The notes: generated by a model from the sequence alone, not told the origin. A DNA stretch of 64,000 nucleotides from Quillaja saponaria (GCA_029379385.1 CM055607.1:1054001-1118000), one strand, 5' to 3'; counted from the first letter of the stretch, positions 10,452-22,564 are shown. Program-made: numbers and translations.

Positions 10452-13387
10452 ATGTATAGATCATTTGTCACATGTGATGATCCAAACGGAGTTGTGGACT
10501 GTGGGACAATCAGGAAATGCAAGACTGATTCTCAGAAAATGGAGCAGAAGATGAAAAGCAGAAGGGCAGTTAAGAAAGCAGACACATCTTTGACAAACAA
10601 ATCAGAGAAAGAGGAAATGATTCCAAAAGGATTTAAAGATGATTCTTGTGATCCATCTTCCCTTCAGCTCATGGAGGTTTCTAGAGGAGCACAAAAGCTG
10701 AACCAGGTGATTGACTCATGGTTTAAGGGGATTAACTATGAAGGACAGTCAGAAGATGTTGCAAAAGATTTGTTAAAAGGAGCTCTTGATCTGCAAGAGT
10801 CCTTAGTCATGCTTCACAAGTTTCAAGAAGCTTCCCAGTATATGACTCGTTTGAGAAAAGAACAGAATTCAAAGCCTGAAAGAGGCAGATTTGATGAATT
10901 GATGAATGAGAGAACATATCCCAATCAAGTTAGGGATCAAAATTATCCAATGGGGTTTCAAAATCCTCGCCTTTCTGCTGATGGGTCTTCAAGGAATAGT
11001 GTTGAGGAACTTAAAAAAGTAGTTAGAGACAGTCTGGTTAGGCAAAACCTATTAACAAGCACAACTAGTGAAGAGATGATTTCAGCTTCAGAAATTCCCT
11101 CGACAAGCTCAAGCCAATCTTCTGTAGTTCATGCTGACAGGCTTACTGATTCATCTCTTTCATCAACATCCTTACAGGACAAGAAGAAAGGGCCAAATTT
11201 AATAGCCAAGCTTCTGGGTCTAGAGGAAGTCCAGCCAAAACCATCCCAAGCCACTCTGCAGAAACAGGTTCAGGGCGAGAAGATTTTAAATCAGCAGAGG
11301 CCTATGTTCGATGTCGACAAGCCACAGGTAAGGAAGAGTCCCTTTTTGGTTCAGAGGGTTAATCCAGAACACAAGACACTGAAGGAAATTCTTTGGGCTA
11401 TGCATTTTAAAGGACTTTTAAAGAACAATTCTGCTAAAGAGCCTAAACCTCAGTTCCACCATTCCTATTCTAAACAGAGGTTGATTAATGATGCACCGCC
11501 CATTGTACTTATAAAACCTATTTGTACTCCATATCTGGGAAATGACGATCCCCATGCACCGGTGCTTCTGGAAGAGAAAGCTCTGAAGACAAAATTTGTT
11601 GTCAGAAAACTGAAAAAGGATGAGGTTCCTCACAGAAGAATCAATCAAGAAGAAGGATCTATGAATTCCAGTAAGATGTACAAGAAACTGGAAGCAGAAG
11701 AAGCACAAAGCAAAAGGTGCCAAGTGGAAGGACCTAAAGACCTTAAGGAAATTGGGAAAACAGATGAAAAAGAAGTCAAGCCTAATGATAAGTCTTTGGA
11801 CAAAGGAAAAATGTCTGGTCGTGTAAGTCAGAAACCACGGAAAAGTGAGAGAATTGAGAAGAAATCTAAGCTAAATACCACTAGCAGGAAACCACTAGAT
11901 AAGGAGATTATGAAAGCTGGAAATTCGTCGAGATCAAAAGATCAAGGTACCTCTACTAAGTTGAGAAAACATGAAAGCGGATCAATAACTAAAAAGAATG
12001 AGGCTCCCCGGCAACAGAGGACAGCTCCCAGCGCCATCTCAAAAAGCACGCCACAAAAAATCAAGGACTGCAGGAAGTATCAGATAAAGAAGCAAAGGCC
12101 AGTTGGGGAACTTACAGCAGCTAAACTAGTTGTAAGTCTTCTGTGTACTAAGCTTTTTTCATGAAGGGGACATAGAAATATTCAAAACAAAACAAAAAAA
12201 GGATATAAAATGCAAAAGTAGAATTTTCCACTTGATGTAACCAACAAATGGATGAAAGGTTTTGATTGTGCAGGCCAAAAATTTAGGACAGCAAGAAGAT
12301 GTGGAGAGAATTGATCTTCCTTGTGAAGATGATTCTAAATTGATAAGAACCCCCACTAGAGTGACTACACTAGCAGATCAACTCTCGATGGATAACGACA
12401 TAGACATCACTTCAATTAATGATGGAGGTAACCCCCTCAAGTTGACAATAACAGTGCACATCAAAGTTTAATAATTAGATGATGATTGGTTATGCTTGTA
12501 AAGGGTAGAAGTATATGCACTTATAGATGTAGATAATCATATAATATATGTGTGCATTGAGTTATGAATTATCTCTTCAAAATGATCATGTCGTGGAAAT
12601 AAGTGATAGCTTTTTCTATCGTACAATCAGATCTTTTGATGGCTTAGTACTTTAATTCATCATATAACAATTAATATTTGACTTCCTCAAGCAGCATGTT
12701 GATGTATCTGCAACGTAATTATTCTTTTCATATATTGCAGATCATTGTGAAATTGACCAGAGTCCTTTGGAGGATGTTACGCTGCTGAACTCTAAAGATG
12801 AAAAGGATGCTACGACATTTGCTGAAGAAGCTAATGATAACATTAGTTGGAGTACAGTTGATCATAAAGGTGTCAAAGACAGAAGTGATCTGAAATATTT
12901 GCTTCTAAGTAGTCATTCTTTTATCACCCATGCAAAGGAGCTCTTCAATCTTGATGAAGATTGTTATATAATCCCACAAACATCTGAAACTCACAATTTT
13001 GTGATAGCCAATCTGAGACTCTACTCAGATTGTGCAAATGAACTCATTGAGCGCAAAAGCCTTCATGATTCACAAAAGGTCCATCCTTTGTTGGTAACAT
13101 GTATGCGGAATTTGAGGTTATGCATCTCTTTAGACAACTTGGTTGAAGAAATCTGTAACAGTATCCAGAATTTAGAATCTTACAGCAAGACTTCACCAGA
13201 GAACCTTTCAGTAGATAGCCTATATGCATTCATGGACAGAGATATAATGTGCAAAGGACTGGTTCAAGGAATCTGGGATTTTGGTTGGAGGCATGCATTT
13301 TCTGCACATGAAGCTGAGCAAGTTGTGAATGACATAGTAAAGCAAGTTGTAAGTGGATTGATTGAGGAGGTTATACGTAATCCATGA
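10452..13387 (+). CDS. TRM-type protein (DUF3741 motif, DUF4378 C-terminus)
   Basis: Member of the plant TON1-recruiting-motif/LONGIFOLIA-like superfamily. Relatives bind TON1 or microtubules and affect division plane and organ shape. Exons 10452-12131, 12274-12427 and 12741-13387 (TGA) join in frame to 826 aa. The N-terminus 'YRSFVTCDDPNGVVDC' is typical of one subfamily. A DUF3741-type motif 'GPNLIAKLLGLEEV' lies near residue 245. The middle is basic and Lys-rich. The last ~190 residues form the DUF4378-like region, with 'DIMCKGLVQGIWDFGW' and 'DIVKQVVSGLIEEVIRNP'. The codons just upstream read L-R-S-V in frame, which usually belongs to this N-terminus, but TAG comes before them, so the first usable ATG is the one chosen. 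The exact TRM subgroup is not certain. Confidence 0.87.
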
Positions 13388-14568
13388 TCAACATTTTAAA
13401 CTTATTTGGATATACAGCCTTTAGAGGTCAGCATTTCCTAACTGATTTTTTCTACATCAACTTGATTTCATGGTTACTACTGCGAACCCTTCAGCAAGTC
13501 TGTTTAGCCTCCACATAGTATCTGGTCTTCAAATGAGCCCTAAAGAGTAGAGTCCAATGTGTATATTAATATCCCTTTTTTAGATAGTAAAATTTTATAA
13601 TTGCGGAACATGCCTAGTCCTTGTTCTTCTTGTATGAATTAACAATGTTAAAGACATAAGCCGTTTCTAGGGCCTTATTTACAAGTTTAAACTTTTGGGT
13701 TGAATGAAAGTTGTTGGGCCAGCAGAGTATCATAATCGTTTCATTTATTTTATGTTTGAGCAATAGCAATGTAGTTTAGCATAACGAACTTAGGCACGAA
13801 GGGGCAGGTCATCAGAAAGAAAAACGATACTTCCTGGATTTCAGAGTCTCTGCTATATGTGCTATACCATTCTGCTATGAGAAATTAAATAAATTTGCAG
13901 TACATTAATTATTAACTTCTTGACACATGCTGCAATCCTAGCAATCCTCCTCTTCAATTACGTATTAATTAGGAAGTTTTAAATGAATAGTCAAGAATTC
14001 CGAGTTGGTTAGTCTATTAACAGTTTGTCTGGTTTTATGTGAAAGGACTTTTGGTGTTATCCAAAAGGTCACGGAAGCTAGACAAGGAAGCTAGCAAATG
14101 TCCTTGTCCCTAGCGTCAGTGGCTTGGACAAGTTCCAAATATCTAAACGACTTCCTTTTGATGATTACTTCGCAATCATTTCACGTACTTCAGGGTTTGA
14201 AGAAGCATATCTGAAGAAACAGGATCTGAGATTTATGAGTTGAATTTAATAATCAATTAATAATTTAATAAAAAAAATCCAAGATTATATTTTGGTTAGT
14301 TTATACCAAAAATAATTTTATTTATTTATTTATTTATTTTGTTTCATATATAACGAGAAAAGGAGGTAGAATTCAAATAGGTGAATCTGAGATCTGAAGC
14401 TCCATTTGATTGAGAAAGTGATGAAGACATTTCAAATGCTAATACAGAGCAATTCTTATCTCTTCCGTTCATGCATACAAGAAGGAAGAATTCAGTGAGG
14501 ACCCATGTGATGCAAGGGCATCTTTGAGTGATATGGTCTCTATTCTGTAAATTGTAGAAGACTAGAAG
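13388..14568. other. Convergent spacer, TRM gene to dynein light chain
   Basis: About 1.2 kb of AT-rich sequence with 3' UTRs and a short TTTA-repeat tract near 14316-14338. No gene seen. Confidence 0.5.
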
Positions 14569-14973
14569 TCAAGAGCAAGCCCCCCTTTTGAAGATAAGAA
14601 AATTAAGGGTTTCCAGAGCAAAATACATGAAAGTCCCTGGCGAATGAGTGAAGAAACCACCAAAGTTTGAACCCACCACACACTGCCATCCAGTCCCATA
14701 CATATTGTCAAACTCCTGAAATCAAACACAACAAAACCAAAATGCACAGACACAATCAATCAAAATATCAGATGTAAATAAAATAAAGAAGTTGATGGCA
14801 ATTGGAAAAATAGTTAAAATTATTTATATAATAACCTTCTTTATAAAGGCAGCAATAGAAATGCAATCAGAAACATCATAAACATCAAGGGCATGAGAAG
14901 CAGAAGACATGGCTTGGATTTGCATCTTCATGGGCATGTCTGTTTCTTTTACTATAGCTTTTCCTTCCAACAT
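14569..14973 (-). CDS. Dynein light chain, LC8/DYNLL type
   Basis: Small LC8-family homodimer. Flowering plants lack dynein heavy chains, so it probably acts as a general dimerisation hub. Exon 1 (14973-14836, 46 codons) starts 'MLEGKAIVKETDMPMKMQIQ'. Exon 2 (14715-14569, TGA) gives 'EFDNMYGTGWQCVVGSNFGG' and 'FALETLNFLIFKRGACS'. The joined protein is 94 aa with both phases clean. The LC8 core is present: the 'KKEFDNMYGTGWQCVVG' strand, 'FGGFFTH' and 'LIFK'. Exon 1 ends at the usual plant position after '..AAFIKK'. A CT-rich 5' leader lies just upstream at 14979-14992. Confidence 0.95.
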
Positions 14974-16147
14974 CTTTCTCTCTCTCTCTCTATCTTTAAA
15001 ATCCCAAATGATTTTCTTTTCTATTTTTTATAGAAAGTTCTCCATTAGATTGTGCTAAAGAAGAATCTATGGTTGTGATTCTGGTGCATAAACAAACCCA
15101 GCTCCACGGCAGCATTATCACTTTCAATTGTCCTTTTTTGACCAAACAGCTTGTCGTGGTGCTCCTCTTATGTGTCGCCACTGCAATGGACGGTTAGCCG
15201 TTTACCGAACTAATCGTGAAAAGACAGGCGGCCGTCGGAGTTACAAGTTCAAACTTCAAACTTCATATCTCGGATTTTTTTTAGATATGCTCAATGGGCT
15301 TGGCCCAAATATTTCATTATGGGCTTATGGCCTAAACCAATAAACGGACCTAGGTAGAAGCCCATTCCCTTCTTGGACAGGATAAATATGGATTTTTATG
15401 TTGAAAAAGTTGAACAGACAAACTAGATGACAAGGAATATGTTGAGAATATACACAAAAGTAACAATGCTTGATGAACCTTGTACTTAAAAGGGAGAAGA
15501 AGTATTCAAACAAAATGATTACAAGACAAGAAAATCAAATTGCTGGATATAAGGTATATAAATCTCAAAGTACACAAGATATTAACCCAATCAAAAATTT
15601 GTCCCATCTGGACATTGAAATCTTAAGATTCAAGCATACAAATTCAAAGAAAAGGAAACTCCAAATTAATTGGAGACAACTCACCAATTAACTTTTACAG
15701 CCCACACAGAAAAAAAGAATTGATATATCTCTTTTATGTATTACATGACCAAAATCTAGTGTATTATAAGTATTTGCTTTGTAGTAGCTGTCCTTAATCA
15801 GAGCTACATGACACATTTTCTTGAAGTCCTCACATGTAAACTACCCTTTCACCACTTAAAACAAAATTTCTTATTTATTTAATCCATCCCAATAAACCAA
15901 TCTTACACAATCAATAAAAAAATATTTAAAATTTTAATTCTACAAGGAAAGCATCAGATTATAGCAAGAGAAGACTAGGAGAAGAGTTTTTCAGACTTTC
16001 TGAAGGAGTCCTCTGCTCATTTGGGATTTGGGAATTCCTCACTTCTTTCTTTCATTCATCCTCAGCTCTGACTAGAAAATAGTTGCAGAGACTCTTTCTT
16101 CCAGGGTAAAGCTTTTTGATTTCTCAAACGGCGTCGCTTACTTGGGT
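14974..16147. other. Divergent promoter region, dynein light chain / LIKE-COV
   Basis: About 1.2 kb separating two divergent ATGs. It contains the dynein leader (CT repeat), several site II elements at 15295-15365, and the leader of LIKE-COV before 16148. The short ORFs at 14996-15691 have no family resemblance. Confidence 0.6.
15295..15365. promoter_or_regulatory. Cluster of site II (TGGGCY) elements
   Basis: TGGGCT at 15295 and 15320 on the + strand, and GGCCCA at 15302 and AGCCCA near 15360 (TGGGCC/TGGGCT on the - strand). Site II elements bind TCP factors and are common in promoters of growth-related genes. The cluster lies about 320-390 bp upstream of the dynein light chain ATG, so it more likely serves that gene than LIKE-COV, 800 bp away. 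Confidence 0.6.
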
Positions 16148-19100
16148 ATGCTGGTGATGGGCGATGACAATTCGTTGATAATAATGGCAAACAGAGAGAA
16201 AGATCGTGAACTTCTCATCCCTGTGGCTGACTCCGGCAACGATGATGTCGCCTCCAAACCCTCATCCTCGTCTTCATCTTCTCACAATACTGGCCGCGAG
16301 GTGGGTGACCTCTTGCTTCATTAGTTTAGGGTTTACTAGTTCATGTGCGTTTTCCCGTCATTATTGCTCGCCGTAATTTGATGGAAAATTGAAGGAGACT
16401 GTAATTTATTTCATTTATTAATGGATCTTTGTTGAAATGCTTATTTTTGAGTTGTGTGGACGTCATTGCATTGTTCTTTTACTAGTTTAGGTGCTCATTT
16501 TTAGTTCAGAAATGACTTCTATACAATTTAAGCCAACTGGCTGCTTGTTTTCACTGACTTAATTCGAGATTGCACTAATTTGGGAGTATTTTTAAAACAA
16601 TTCTTAATAGTAAATACTATGTAATCTATTGTTTCATGGAGTCTGTCTAGAAACTGGAGAGTTGATAGTTGATACAGGGTGTACCTGGGAATCAAATGCT
16701 TTGAAGTATGCCAAACTTCCCTCTCTTCACTAACCACCTTGTCAGAGTTCAATCCAAGTGGTGAAATTAACACATAATTTAAAACTTGGAATTCATGTCC
16801 TGTATGCGAGATTATTCTAAAGTAGCATAGAAAATTAAAATTATTGTTTAGTCATTTCATTGTTGATAGTTTAGTAATTAATTACTTGTGCTGGATTGCT
16901 GATCTTATTTGAAAGACTGGTCATAAAATAGGCTAAATTTTTGAAAAGAGAGAAGATAGTAGTTGTGTTAGGGTTTACTTACTGATATGGAAAAATAGGG
17001 TTATAACAATTCCTTGAGTAATAAATAGAAACTTCCACTAATGAGCCATGATGTAGATACAGTCGTTTAGAGGGGCAAACCACCACACCATTATGTAAAC
17101 TGTCCCATCTGATATCTCCTTTTGGTGTTGTTTTAGTGACTTTCTTTTGGCTTTAGCACTCGATAGAAGTTTGATTTTCTGTTATCACGGATCTTGATTT
17201 ATCTCTCTATCTTGAATGAGCATTCCTATTACTTACACCAGAATTTTTTTGCAATTATGTTCCATATGGAACTCCTTTTCACAAAGTTGAATATCTAGTG
17301 GAAGTTTAGATTCTGTCTTTGTTGAATGATGTCATTTTCTTTATCTATATGTGTCTTGTACAGTTGTACTTCTCTGACAAATTGCTACTGTTGTTATGTC
17401 ATTGTGTAGACTTTTATCAAAGTTGTTAGGAGCTGGGCTTCGAAAAAGTTCATGACAGGATGGTGTGTAATGTTTCTTCAATCTCCTATATCCCCATCAA
17501 ACTTTGGATATTTGCTACATCATCGCATATCAAATACAAGATTATGGCCCATGAAATGAATATTACTGTTAAGGAGCAGCCTTTGAGTATTTGGGAATTT
17601 AACATAGTTCTTTCATGTGGGATATAATCATGATTATTTCCTTCAGTACGGATTAGATAGAATTTGAATGGAACGGATCGGCCATTATTTTGATTAGTCA
17701 CATTGCTTCTTTTTTGTTACTATTAATTGATCACAGTAAATGTATAGTATTTATTTTGTTTAACAAGTAAATAAGTTTAATAGGAAATTTGCAATAAATC
17801 TCACTTGGGCCACTAATCCATAGCCCCTCTTGTATTATATCTATCATGCAAATAAATGCAAAATAGAGAAAAAAGGTTATTTCATATATTGATATTTCCT
17901 TATGATAATATACATGTTTTCCGCACCTTTATATTAGCTGACTTAAGATAAATTTTACTCTTTCTGGCATCACTTTTGATCAGAACAACTTATTTCATAA
18001 GTACCTCCGCGCTCCACTGTTATAACTTCAACTAAGCAAGAGCTTTACAATATTATCCAAGAAAACAGTACCACTGACAACTGATTATGATATATGCATG
18101 ATGTTAGTCACTCATTATATATTAATCTTTTTTATTTTATTTTGCAGCGTCATTCTATTTCCAATTGCAATCACCTTCTATATAACATGGTGGTTTATTC
18201 ATTTTGTGGATGGGTTTTTCTCTCCAATCTATGCTCAACTTGGAATTAATATCTTCGGTAAGCACTTCTGTTTTACAGTACTTTCATGCATTCCTTCATC
18301 TCTCATGTCCATTAAGGTGTGTCTTGAGTATCTTGGATCATGTGATGTTGAATTACATCTCGTAGAGAAAACATTGTCGGGCATGTCCAAAGCAAAGTTA
18401 TCATTCTCGTGTGTTTGTTTGAGATGTATTAGTTGGTGATACCTATCTAATTGGAAGTTAGCTAATATATAATAATGCAATATATGGTACAGAGCTAACT
18501 GAGGTTGCCTTTAGAAAACAGTTTCTCCTTAGATATGGTTATTTAAGTAAGTGAGTCGCTTCTTAGATGCTTTAATTTAAACGAACATTATATATTATGA
18601 GTTGTTCTGTTTATTATGTTTGAGATTCTTCATCTTCTGTAAGGAAAAAGAATTCTTGTCACAGTAATAAAACTGATGCAAGTGACCTTCTGAGGAAATT
18701 GATACATTTTTGTTAGTGTTACTGTTACATATAATTAGTTACAAAGTTCTTAATATGTAATTCTTGAACACATCTAATTGATTTTCGCATCAGGTCTTGG
18801 ATTTATGACTTCCATAACTTTCATCTTCGTGGTTGGGGTGTTCATGTCATCATGGCTGGGTGCGTCTGTCCTGGGCCTTGGGGAGTGGTTTATCAAGCGC
18901 ATGCCGTTTGTTCGTCATATTTACAATGCCTCCAAGCAGATTAGTTCTGCCATCTCCCCAGGTGTGTTTTCTGCTAATTATCTTAATTTTTAGGTTAAGT
19001 AGGACTGGGGGACTGTTTGTAGTTATACTTATAAATTTGTTGTTACAGATCAAAACACTCAAGCGTTCAAGGAAGTAGCAATCATTAGGCATCCACGTAT

Positions 19101-20588
19101 TGGTGAATATGCATTTGGTTTCATCACCTCATCTGTTGTCCTTCAGGTATAAGTAATTTTTATCGTACAGAAAGTATTCTTGTAGAATTGCTTGTATTGG
19201 AAATTCCCAGTTTGTCTTGTGGTCTTTCTGTTATTGTACTAAACTATACTATGGGTCAGTGTACATGTGTCATCGTGACTATAGTTGTTCATACTTGTAG
19301 ATCCACTCTAGAGCTGAATCTTAGATTTCTGATCCATGTCATGTCGATTGCACTGACTATATATCATATTTGCATGATATAGAGATGCATATTATAGTGA
19401 CAGTTAGGCTGGTGAATAGCATTTATGAGTGTTATGTTTCAGCGCTTGTATTCTTATTATAGTTGATTGGCTTAATTTTCCTTTAGCATTGTTTGAGCTC
19501 AGTTTATCTTGCATAACTGATTTAATTACCCATCTAAAAGATAATCAAGGGTGGATTTTGCATGTGTTATCCAGACTCTTCCTGGGGAAAGGTCGGGGGT
19601 GGGGGGTGGTGTAAGCCTGGATCTTGAGTCTCACGTCGGAGGTTGAGGTAGTGGGCACTGGATTCCCATTGTATACCCTCTGAAGCTGTTACCTTTTGAA
19701 GTGTATTTGGCCATTTGGGTACCCTATAGATCCCTTAATTTCAATGTTCCACATCTTTTGCTTGTGTTTGCTACTTTGAATTGCCTATAGATCCCTGAAT
19801 TTCGAAGTCTCACATCTTGCCTTGTATCCTGGAGTTTTTTTTTTTTTTCATTTTTTTCCTTGGAGCAAACTCCTATACATTGAGCACGTGAAAATAGTGT
19901 CACTTCTGGCAAATTTTGAGTATTGATAAGCATGTGATTCTATTTGTCCTAGACTCACTGGGGAAAGTTTTTGTGCTGATAAGTGAACGTCATCTGTAGT
20001 TGCATATCTTAATCATCTAGATGTTTGACTCCTATGATGTTTATCTATTGCAGAACTATACTGGTGAGGAGGAACTATGCTGTGTCTATGTTCCAACAAA
20101 CCATCTTTATATTGGTGATATATTTCTTGTCAATACCAAGGATGTTATTAGACCAAACTTATCTGTCCGTGAAGGAATTGGTAAGTGGTTCTGAAATTTG
20201 TTGATGTAAAGATGCCAAAGCAGGCATAGACTGAATTATTTCACTCACACTCATCCTTGCTGCGCTGAGCATAACATATCTTACCAGCCTGTCTTGTAGT
20301 CATTTTCCTTTTTAGCACTCCTTATAGACCGCATGAAAAAGTTAGTAGAACTTAAATATTTGTACCAGAGATCATTCATTCATAGCCATATGTGTGGTTT
20401 TTAGCGAAGAATGTTAAAAAGTAACAAGATGGCCCAATTTGTGTAATGTTTAGCTGATAACCAGCTTTTGGTTTTTAATTGCAGAAATCGTTGTATCTGG
20501 AGGCATGTCGATGCCTCAGATCCTTTCCACGCTGGATTCACGAGTCATGCAGGTGGATAGAACGAGAAGTAGACCTGACCGAAGCTGA
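16148..20588 (+). CDS. LIKE-COV protein (COV1 family, DUF502)
   Basis: Integral membrane protein of the CONTINUOUS VASCULAR RING family, which affects vascular patterning in Arabidopsis and trafficking. Exons 16148-16300, 17410-17462, 18148-18257, 18794-18961, 19049-19146, 20054-20180 and 20485-20588 total 813 bp (270 aa) with all phases matching. Order: a Ser-rich N-terminus; 'SWASKKFMTG'; a membrane segment 'VILFPIAITFYITWWF'; 'FVDGFFSPIYAQLGINIFG'; a second membrane segment 'MTSITFIFVVGVFMSSWLG'; then the conserved soluble part 'MPFVRHIYNASKQISSAISP', 'IRHPRIGEYAFGFIT', 'CCVYVPTNHLYIGDIFLV' and 'EIVVSGGMSMPQ'. The ATG at 16157 (MGDDN) is the likelier true start by family habit; 16148 is the first in frame. 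The gene is intact. Confidence 0.93.
19723..19840. repeat. Diverged ~61-bp tandem duplication in LIKE-COV intron 5
   Basis: 'cctatagatccctt' at 19723 and 'cctatagatccctg' at 19784 start two similar units, each containing a variant of 'cacatctt'. Intronic, with no coding effect. Confidence 0.7.
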
Positions 20589-21335
20589 CTGAAGAATTTA
20601 ATCTAATAGAGTTGTGTTGTTGGTACCTTTGGTTTCGGATTGGGCCATCAGAATGGCCAACACAATCGTGTTGGTAATGCAAAATTTGGATATAATTCAG
20701 ATATTTGGAGTGTCAGATTCTGATAGCATATGTAACATTTCTGGATAGATTGTAGAATGTAGTGTTTGCTTGGAAAGATATAGGTTGGGTGGATGATACA
20801 GGTTTACAGGCGGTTGATTTTTTTTTTCCTCCATTGTTGGAGTGTAGCAAGTTTCTATATATGCCTCCTTTTGTGGGTCTTGGATATCCATTAATTGTGT
20901 TTTATTTCTGCAGTCACAAGGTCTTTTTTTTTTTTTTGTTATTTTTTTGGTGAGAGCAGTCACGAGGTCTTTATGGTATCAAAAGCCACCTATTCGTTGT
21001 CTGTCTGTATAAAGGAATCACGTAAACTTAACACTAGATTGGAAGGACAACAAACGTTGTTGCACGTCAAAGGTATTCAGGCTAAATTACCATTTTCCCT
21101 GAATTTTGACCCAGGTTTCAACTTTCAAGTTTTCCCCAAACAAGGGGTTTTTTTTTTTTTTTTTCCTAAGCTGAAGGATAACCATATCTGATATTATTAG
21201 AGGATGCGAAAGAAAAAAAATGCAAAAAATTGGACAGAACTTGAAAATTAAGAGAATCAATTGTTTAACTTTGCATTTTTTTTTTCTTTTTAACAATATA
21301 AATTGAATTAAAATAGAATATTTGACGGGCTGGGT
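20589..21335. other. Spacer between LIKE-COV and the snoRNA cluster
   Basis: Holds the 3' UTR of LIKE-COV and several T-homopolymer tracts (around 20819, 20926, 21147, 21277). Short ORFs here are low complexity (Phe/Lys runs) and not believable. Confidence 0.55.
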
Positions 21336-21468
21336 TGGGCTGGACATTCGGCTCACGAGAAGATACCCGTTTTTGGCGGTGCAGGTTTGAAAGTAAGTAA
21401 TGCGCCGACCAACAAAACCCTACCTCACCGACATTACAAACCCTAATTCTTAGACGCCTTCTTATAAG
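21336..21468 (+). promoter_or_regulatory. Site II / telo-box promoter of the snoRNA cluster
   Basis: A TGGGCT site II element at 21336, telo-boxes AAACCCTA at 21415 and AAACCCTAA at 21438, and a TATA-like TTATAAG at 21462-21468 lie in order just before the snoRNA series. The telo-box plus site II pairing is a known signature of plant ribosomal-protein and snoRNA gene promoters. Transcription probably starts about 25-35 bp after the TATA-like motif. No protein-coding gene begins here, which supports assigning it to the ncRNAs downstream. Confidence 0.65.
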
Positions 21469-21654
21469 TAGTAGCTAATGAGAGCAGTGGTACTGCTTTA
21501 ATCTTATACATTTCCTCCGCCGGTTTTCTAGGTTACTAGTGTCTTCTCAAAGATTCGATTTTTAGCTTCGTCTTCTAGTTCATACGTTAGGGTATGAAAT
21601 TTGTGTTTAAATTTTATTCTTGTTAATCGTTGTTGTTTGTACTGACACGTAAAT

Positions 21655-21754
21655 GGGACAGTGTAGATTGATTTAATTAAGGTCTCATTCGTCGTAATGG
21701 CTTAATAGGCCTTGCCGACTATCCTGATATATCACCACCCATGTTCCGAGTCCC
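21655..21754 (+). ncRNA. Decayed copy of the dual-18S C/D snoRNA
   Basis: About 70 nt closely match the intact copy at 22467-22564, including 'cgtcgtaatggc', 'ccttgccga' and 'tgatatatcaccaccca'. The ends can still pair (GGGAC with GTCCC). The C-box position reads GTGTAGA and the D box CCGA (21746-21749), both off consensus, and the first 18S-complementary element has a G-to-A change. It looks like a pseudogene copy, although the second guide element and the terminal stem survive. Confidence 0.6.
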
Positions 21755-22298
21755 TTTGATTTTTTAAATTTGTTTGCTTTTATGTTTTTTTTTTGGTTCA
21801 ACTGATTATATGTTCTGTGACAATTTAGGGTTTTGAATCGATTCGTTTTCTCTTGTAATGTTCACTGGGTTGGCCAATGATTAAATCATATTATTTAGAC
21901 AAGCATATGTCTGAAGTAACTCGTGTAGACGAACCTAATCTTCTCTATGAGGCCGATCGACTTAATGATTCAGATTTTCCCGAAATAATCTCCTTTATTA
22001 CGGAAGTTGATTAGTATTTTATCTTTTAAAAATTTTATCGCAGTTTTTTTAGTTGTGGGGAGTTGATATTGTCCTCTATTGCCAATGATAAAAGAAATGG
22101 TATTATGTTGTGTATGATATTTCATGATTACTGTACCACTACTGCCTTCCTTCAGAGGCTTTGTTTACAACATTCAATGCATTGTTCCTGATAGTGATAT
22201 TGTGTTCAGGTTTACTTTTACTATTTTATTGTTCAAGGTATATTACTTTTTTTTATAAATTTCGATTCTTTCGCTCAATTTCTTTGGTTTGATAATGT

Positions 22299-22385
22299 TG
22301 GGTCATGTGATGATCAAAAGCATAGTTCAGATGATAATTCTGTGATTTTATCATTTCAAGTCTTTCGCTCCTATCTGATGACCCA
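22299..22385 (+). ncRNA. C/D box snoRNA, U80-like
   Basis: Terminal stem TGGGTCA/TGACCCA, C box GTGATGA (22307-22313) and D box CTGA (22375-22378). The sequence before the D box, 'aagtctttcgctcctat', is complementary to the 25S/28S rRNA block around 'ATAGGAGCGAAAGACT'. By the D-plus-five rule it would direct 2'-O-methylation of a G there. Together with 'catagttcag' after the C box, this strongly resembles vertebrate U80 (SNORD80) and its yeast counterparts. I identified the rRNA target from memory, so the exact position needs an alignment. Confidence 0.82.
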
Positions 22386-22466
22386 TCGGTTTCTAATAAA
22401 ACACATCCTTCATATTTTTTTGGCTAATACTACGTTTTATGAAACCTAATTTTGTTTTTGTATATT

Positions 22467-22564
22467 TTGGACAATGATGTTTGATATCTATGGTCTCGTT
22501 CGTCGTAATGGCATTATGCCTTGCCGACCATCCTGATATATCACCACCCATAAACTGAGTCCAA
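22467..22564 (+). ncRNA. C/D box snoRNA with two 18S-complementary elements
   Basis: Terminal stem TTGGAC/GTCCAA (22467-22472 with 22559-22564), C box AATGATGT (one base off RUGAUGA) and D box CTGA (22555-22558). The element before the D box, 'caccacccata', is complementary to 18S 'TATGGGTGGTG'. A second, near the 5' side, 'ggtctcgttcgt', is complementary to 18S 'ACGAACGAGACC'. The two targets lie roughly a hundred nucleotides apart in 18S rRNA. Between them is a hairpin built from ATGGTC/GACCAT and GGCAT/ATGCC. I cannot name the snoRNA family. Confidence 0.75.

Noticed and set aside
20697..21356. Several short ORFs with Phe or Lys runs
   Set aside because: Products of homopolymer T/A tracts with no family resemblance.
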